Source: JAWXUU01 sp044426085 (GTDB lineage Bacteria; Bacillota; Clostridia; Christensenellales; CAMQZB01). Taken from it: 64,000 nucleotides of DNA. Below are positions 60,262-64,000 of the stretch, piece by piece. The translations under genes were made by a program, and so were the position numbers. Location of the stretch: positions 143,704 through 207,703 of the forward strand of contig JAWXUU010000001.1 of the NCBI GenBank assembly GCA_044426085.1, read 5' to 3'. The first letter of the stretch is position 1; the number at the start of each line of letters is the position of its first letter. The notes under the pieces were generated by a model. The model was not told the DNA's origin, searched no databases, and saw nothing but the letters and a program-made list of their open reading frames with translations.

Positions 60262-60633
60262 TTATACTTCTGCAATGCATTCGATTTCCACAACAGCGTC
60301 TTTTGGAAGTTTTGCAACTTCGAAGCATGCTCTTGCTGGGAATGGCTCAGCGAAATACTCGGCATATGCAGCGTTCATTTTCACAAAATCGTCAAGTGAT
60401 TTTAAGAAAACTGTTGTTTTGCAAACTTTTGATAGGCTTGAACCGCCCTCTTGCAAAATCGCGCTCAAGTTTTCAAGTGCTTGTTTTGTTGCGCTTTCAA
60501 TCTCGCAGATAAGTTCGCCGTTTTCTGGGTTCACAGGAAGTTGACCTGAAACATAAATCATACCGCCAGAAACTATTGCTTGGGAATATGGCCCAATTGC
60601 ACCTGGCGCTTTTGATGTGTTAACTACTTTCAT
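60262..60633 (-). CDS. ridA: RidA family enamine/imine deaminase
   Basis: Hydrolyses reactive 2-aminoacrylate-type enamines released by PLP enzymes. The 123-residue protein has the usual RidA blocks: SKAPGAIGPYSQAI, MIYVSGQLPVNPENGEL with the conserved glutamine/proline, and the C-terminal FPARACFEVAKLPKDAVVEIE with the catalytic arginine. The ATG at 60631-60633 follows AGGAGA; 19 upstream codons are not needed. Confidence 0.94.
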   Translation of the reverse strand: MKVVNTSKAPGAIGPYSQAIVSGGMIYVSGQLPVNPENGELICEIESATKQALENLSAILQEGGSSLSKVCKTTVFLKSLDDFVKMNAAYAEYFAEPFPARACFEVAKLPKDAVVEIECIAEV

Positions 60634-60663
60634 ATTCGTATCTCCTATTTCGTTATTTTTTGA

Positions 60664-60699
60664 GTATACCACAATTTTATGAAAATGCAAAGTGGTATA
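60664..60699. promoter_or_regulatory. inverted repeat around the ridA promoter
   Basis: TATACCAC and GTGGTATA arms flank a TTGCAT-N16-TATACT promoter on the minus strand; one arm overlaps the -10 box. Likely operator or hairpin. Confidence 0.5.
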
Positions 60700-60714
60700 A
60701 CACTTTATGCACTT

Positions 60715-60894
60715 TTAATCTTTCAAAAAATCGTTGTAGGCTGAAATCATTTTATCGGCAACTTCTTCGCAAATGCTTCTTGGGCATGCAAGATTCAAGC
60801 GATAGAAACCTTCAAGCCTTGCCATGCGATATATCACTTTTCTTGTTTCTACGGTGAAGTTTGGGAATTTTTCCCCAATCGAAAGCTTAGCCAT
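60715..60894 (-). CDS. 59-residue chimeric-looking mini-protein (probable gene remnant)
   Basis: ATG at 60892-60894 follows a fine GGGAGG site. The first 15 residues (MAKLSIGEKFPNFTV) read like the start of a thioredoxin-fold peroxidase, whereas GFYRLNLACPRSICEEVADK reads like the C-terminus of MalY/PatB-type PLP aminotransferases. The join suggests an internal deletion that fused two genes. Whether the product is made or useful is unknown. Confidence 0.55.
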   Translation of the reverse strand: MAKLSIGEKFPNFTVETRKVIYRMARLEGFYRLNLACPRSICEEVADKMISAYNDFLKD

Positions 60895-61001
60895 AATAAA
60901 AAATCCTCCCTCAGTTTTTTCTTATCATAGCACCCAAAATAAATTTCATCTAGCATTTTACACTGTGCGAACATCAAAAAGTGTGACAAGTTGATATATT
61001 T

Positions 61002-62405
61002 TTAACAATTTTTCCTTATTGTATCAGAATCTTTTGACTTTTCAATCTTGCAATCAAACCATTTCATAGTTTTTCTGACAACGAAGAATGCCGCTATTAT
61101 CGTTATTATATCTGCGATTGGATAAGACAAAAGTGCACCTTTCACGCCGAAGAAATAAGCGAGAGTGACCGCTGTTATTGATGGAACAATAATGTCACGC
61201 ATTGTTGAAATTATTATTGCAGAAACTGGCTTGCCCATGCCTTGCATGAAAATCGAGCTCGCCTTCACGACACCGCCAAGAACCATTGTTGATAGGAACA
61301 CCCTTATCGCAAGCACGGCAAATTCGTTATACAGTTCGCTTTCGCTTCCGAAAAGCGATATGATTTGAACGGGGAGAAGTTGCAAAACCGCTGTGATAAT
61401 CAAGCAACAAATAACTTGCATTTTGATAATCGTCTTATAAATTTCCTTCATTCTTGAATAGTTGCCCGCACCCATGTTGTATCCAACAACGGGTTGAGCA
61501 CCGATTGAAATACCAACCACGAAAGCTGTTGCAACTTGATATATTTTCATGATAATGCCCATAACTGTTAACGGAATATCTTCGCCATAAACAGAAAGTC
61601 CACCGTATTTCACCATTGTTTGGTTGAGAACGGCAAGGAAAACCACGATTGAAATTTGCGTTACAAAACTGCTTATTCCAAGTGTTGAAATTTTGATTGC
61701 AAGTTTCTTGTCAAACTTGAAGCTTGATTTTGTAAGCGTTGTAGACTTCATGTTTCTGAAATACCACAATCCATAAATCGCCGAAACAAACTGACCTGTT
61801 ATTGTTGCAATACCCGCACCAACCATGCCCATATCAAGAACAAAGATTGCAATTGGGTCTAGGATAAGGTTGATAACAGCGCCGATGATTGTTGCTTGCA
61901 TCGAATATTTTGGTGAGCCATCCGCCCTTATGATTGCAGAAACACCAAGCGAGCTGACTGAAAAAGTGAGCCCGAATGCGATTATGTTGTAATACTGTGA
62001 TGCGTATTCATAGTTTGCATGGGTAACGCCGAAAAGCGTCAAAAGTTGCTCTTTAAAAATAAAGCAGAGCGCAGAAAGCATTATGCCGAGCGTTATCAAA
62101 AGTATGATTGCATTGCCCACGCATTTGTGGACTTTATCCATATCACCCCTGCCTTTTTGAATGGAGAAATACGCAGCAGCACCGTTGCCCACCATGATTG
62201 CAAGCGCAAGCGCGAACACCGTGATTGGATAAACCACGCTTGTTGCTCCGTTGCCAAGATAACCAATACCCCAACCGATGAACACTTGATCCACCATGTT
62301 GTAGATTGAAGATACCAAAAGTGCAATAACCGATGGGATTGCAAATCTTTTTATTAATTTTCCGACATTTTCCGTAGCGAGATAATCGCCTTTTGTTTTA
62401 TCCAT
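61002..62405 (-). CDS. MATE family efflux transporter
   Basis: A 467-residue exporter with twelve predicted helices; N-terminal GKLIKRFAIPSVIALLVSSIYN and the VYPITVFALALAIMVGNGAAAYFS region (cited in parts: VYPITVFALALA, GNGAAAYFS) are typical of the DinF/NorM-like Firmicute subgroup. AGGGAG lies before the ATG at 62403-62405. It differs clearly from the MATE in the uronate locus. Its leader contains a terminator-like hairpin, suggesting inducible read-through, which would suit a drug or metabolite exporter. Confidence 0.9.
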   Translation of the reverse strand: MDKTKGDYLATENVGKLIKRFAIPSVIALLVSSIYNMVDQVFIGWGIGYLGNGATSVVYPITVFALALAIMVGNGAAAYFSIQKGRGDMDKVHKCVGNAIILLITLGIMLSALCFIFKEQLLTLFGVTHANYEYASQYYNIIAFGLTFSVSSLGVSAIIRADGSPKYSMQATIIGAVINLILDPIAIFVLDMGMVGAGIATITGQFVSAIYGLWYFRNMKSTTLTKSSFKFDKKLAIKISTLGISSFVTQISIVVFLAVLNQTMVKYGGLSVYGEDIPLTVMGIIMKIYQVATAFVVGISIGAQPVVGYNMGAGNYSRMKEIYKTIIKMQVICCLIITAVLQLLPVQIISLFGSESELYNEFAVLAIRVFLSTMVLGGVVKASSIFMQGMGKPVSAIIISTMRDIIVPSITAVTLAYFFGVKGALLSYPIADIITIIAAFFVVRKTMKWFDCKIEKSKDSDTIRKNC

Positions 62406-62464
62406 ACAGTACTCCCTTTCGACAAAAAAACAACACCTGTTTTAAAGTGTTGTTCGTTAGTCAT
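62354..62464 (-). CDS. possible 36-residue leader ORF before the MATE gene
   Basis: MTNEQHFKTGVVFLSKG... begins at 62462-62464, runs across the leader hairpin and overlaps the MATE start out of frame. The ribosome binding site is weak (AAGAG). A ribosome moving along it would unfold the terminator stem. Tentative. Confidence 0.3.
   Translation of the reverse strand: MTNEQHFKTGVVFLSKGSTVWIKQKAIISLRKMSEN
62424..62454 (-). terminator. terminator-like hairpin in the MATE leader
   Basis: AACAACAC and GTGTTGTT arms with a 10-nt loop, followed by T7 on the minus strand, 20-50 nt before the MATE start and inside its own transcript. Candidate attenuator. Confidence 0.7.
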
Positions 62465-62531
62465 AATCTCTTATGCGCGTTTCCAATTTAACCTGTTGCT
62501 TTGTTTTTAATTTACTTATTTTATTGTTTGA

Positions 62532-62560
62532 ATTATAACAAATAAAATGGAATTTAGCAA
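62532..62560 (-). promoter_or_regulatory. promoter of the MATE gene
   Basis: TTGCTA (62555-62560), 17-bp spacer, TATAAT (62532-62537). The -35 box lies inside the manA terminator stem. Confidence 0.75.
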
Positions 62561-62585
62561 TCAAATAGTTGCAAAATTCCATTTT
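62544..62585 (-). terminator. terminator of manA
   Basis: AAAATGGAATTTTGCAA paired with TTGCTAAATTCCATTTT (one mismatch), 8-nt loop, 14 bp after the stop. Confidence 0.7.
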
Positions 62586-62598
62586 ATTGACAAATAAT

Positions 62599-63681
62599 TT
62601 ATTTCACTGGCACAACTGCAATAAATTCAAACACTTCGCCATTTTTTGGTGAAATTTTCATTTTATCTGTTGCAGACGCGATAAAGAAGCTGTCGCAAAG
62701 TGTTGTGTCGATTGTGTCTTTACCGCAAGAAATAACTCCGCCACCTTTTGTGACAACGCCAAGGATAAACATATCATCTTTATCAATTTCGCATTCGCTT
62801 GTCACATAAAATCTTCTAACTTCAAAGCATTTTGCAATTTGGGGTGAAAGCATTTGGTCATAAACCCAACCTTCCCCTTTTGCGATGTTTGTTGGTTCAA
62901 CAAAGAATTTAGCCTTGATTTCTTCAGGCGTGTATGTTGTGTAATCAAACACATCCATGCAAAATTCCACGCTTTTGCCCATCATTCTTGCTGATTCTGG
63001 CACAACGATATTTTCACGTTCGTATTCGCAACGAACAACCAAATCTGATGGTTCCATAACTTCAACAAGCAAAACACCTTCGCCGATTGCGTGTGGAACG
63101 CCACCAGGGATATAAAGCATTTCGCCCGGTTTCACATATATCTTTTCAAAATAAGTATCCATTTTTGCTAGGTCTTGCGTTTTCACAACATCTGTCCATT
63201 CTTCTTTTGTGACAGGATGATTGAAGCCAAGGCGGATGTATGAATCGGAATCTTCACGAGCAGCAAGGATATAGTAGCATTCAAATTTGCCGTATTCGCA
63301 ATCAAGGAATTCTTTTGCAAATTCGCGAGTTGGATGCGCTTGCATGTGTAGTCTTATTGAAGAATCAATAAGCTTGCCCAAAAAGCCATAATTCATGCCG
63401 TTTTTCTTATAATGCTCTGCGCCAAGATAAAAATCTGGGTCAACCGCAAACAAATCAGGGAGCCAAACTTTATTGCCATCTGCATAAAAAAAGCCCAAAC
63501 CTTCATTTTCCACAGGTTCAAGACCAGTGCTTCCAGAAAGCGTCAACGATCCAAGCCATTCTTCAGGACAAATGTCGTCTTGTGGATTTTCCTTGTTTCT
63601 TATAGTGTCAAGAACCTTACCCCCACGATAGTTTCTTCTCACTCTGCATTCATCAAGCTTAAAAATTGATAAATTCTTCAT
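62599..63681 (-). CDS. manA: mannose-6-phosphate isomerase, class I
   Basis: Interconverts mannose 6-phosphate and fructose 6-phosphate. The 360-residue double-cupin protein has the zinc-site block LHMQAHPT, GKFECYYIL (KxE form) and PGGVPHAIGEG. The ATG at 63679-63681, with GGGGAG 7 nt upstream, is preferred to a GTG one codon earlier. A free-standing gene with promoter and terminator; it may feed mannose into glycolysis or supply GDP-mannose synthesis. Confidence 0.9.
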   Translation of the reverse strand: MKNLSIFKLDECRVRRNYRGGKVLDTIRNKENPQDDICPEEWLGSLTLSGSTGLEPVENEGLGFFYADGNKVWLPDLFAVDPDFYLGAEHYKKNGMNYGFLGKLIDSSIRLHMQAHPTREFAKEFLDCEYGKFECYYILAAREDSDSYIRLGFNHPVTKEEWTDVVKTQDLAKMDTYFEKIYVKPGEMLYIPGGVPHAIGEGVLLVEVMEPSDLVVRCEYERENIVVPESARMMGKSVEFCMDVFDYTTYTPEEIKAKFFVEPTNIAKGEGWVYDQMLSPQIAKCFEVRRFYVTSECEIDKDDMFILGVVTKGGGVISCGKDTIDTTLCDSFFIASATDKMKISPKNGEVFEFIAVVPVK

Positions 63682-63723
63682 CACTTACTCCCCTTTCGCG
63701 TAAAACGCTGTTTTAATAGTAAC

Positions 63724-63752
63724 ATTGTACCATACTAATCGCTGTTTGTAAA
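63724..63752 (-). promoter_or_regulatory. promoter of manA
   Basis: TTTACA (63747-63752), 17-bp spacer, TACAAT (63724-63729). Confidence 0.75.
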
Positions 63753-63797
63753 GGGGAAAAGGGGAGATTGTTTGAAAAAAAATTGGAGGAGCGAGGA

Positions 63798-63870
63798 AGA
63801 ATTAAAAATTAAAAATTAAAAATTAAAAATTGTGGTAAGGCACTCGCTTCGCTTGTGCATTCAATTATTT
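63798..63870 (+). repeat. AT-rich interspersed repeat, copy 3
   Basis: Four to five AATTAAA units, TTGTGGTAAGGCA, a GCAC...GTGC hairpin and TTCAATTATTT, as in the copies near 55200. Confidence 0.75.
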
Positions 63871-63885
63871 GAAATTAATAAAAGG

Positions 63886-64000
63886 GGCTGTATCAAAAGT
63901 AAAAAAATGATACAGCCTACTTTCATGTGTTTTCTCGGAGAGGAAACACATGAAATCAACAAACTGGGCATGCTAACGCCCAAAACTCTTTCATTTCGTT
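63886..64000. other. cluster of three hairpins at the right edge
   Basis: GGCTGTATCA/TGATACAGCC (63886-63917), CATGTGTTT.CTC/GAG.AAACACATG (63924-63952) and TGGGC/GCCCA (about 63966-63983). No gene is visible; the window ends before any function can be judged. Confidence 0.55.

Noticed and set aside
63886..64000. Insertion-sequence end
   Set aside because: Three hairpins suggest mobile DNA, but no transposase or terminal repeats are visible before the window ends.

Overview
The window is AT-rich DNA from what looks like an anaerobic low-GC Gram-positive bacterium (Firmicutes, probably a gut-type member of Clostridia). This rests on sigma-A type promoters with 16-18 bp spacers, AGGAGG-type ribosome binding sites, lipoprotein solute-binding proteins, a YesM/YesN two-component pair, class II GalT, type III pantothenate kinase and an ECF transporter S component. 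The species cannot be named from sequence alone. Almost every gene lies on the minus strand. I saw no rRNA, prophage, transposase or CRISPR array. There is one tRNA and one strong candidate structured RNA gene.

Region 1 (1-17489) is a polyuronate utilisation locus read right to left. It carries a membrane protein, two ABC permeases, a large lipoprotein binding protein, an MsmK/UgpC-type ATPase with two unknown 4-helix membrane proteins on each side, two signal-less heparinase II/III-type lyases, a KdgF-type cupin, an SDR reductase, a MATE exporter, PPi-type phosphofructokinase, KDPG aldolase and KDG kinase. Together they describe import of uronate oligosaccharides, cytoplasmic cleavage to unsaturated monouronates, opening to the ketouronate, reduction to KDG, phosphorylation and cleavage to pyruvate plus glyceraldehyde 3-phosphate. 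Alginate or another plain uronate polymer is the best substrate guess. A near-consensus promoter at 17325-17353 and a long leader start the locus, and an IclR regulator (17490-18239) sits just upstream.

Region 2 (18309-31225) is mixed: an AEC carrier, PutP, MnmA, a Fic protein with a DNA-binding N-terminus, an EcsC-family protein, a sulfur operon (YeeE/YedE transporter plus CoA-disulfide-reductase-like flavoprotein with rhodanese domain), an APC permease, an NAD epimerase-like protein and an acetyltransferase.

Region 3 (31550-46384) is a galactose system: galM-galT-galE-galK behind a second AEC carrier, an mglB-mglA-mglC importer with a small tail-anchored protein, and upstream an operon for a response regulator, a histidine kinase and an extra sugar-binding lipoprotein. 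The last three resemble the binding-protein/LytS/YesN three-component sugar sensors of clostridia.

Region 4 (46385-54611) holds a URO-D-fold protein divergent from a PocR-AraC regulator over fully overlapping promoters, a coiled-coil protein, a ~200-nt structured RNA gene, an AAA/DUF4143 ATPase, tRNA-Arg(CCG) next to a partial copy of its own 3' end, homoserine dehydrogenase, CoaX and an ECF S component.

Region 5 (54830-64000) has a 48-residue cysteine-containing protein, an AT-rich repeat family in three copies, a surface-protein/MscS operon, RidA, a chimeric-looking mini-gene, a second MATE exporter behind a terminator-like leader, and mannose-6-phosphate isomerase.
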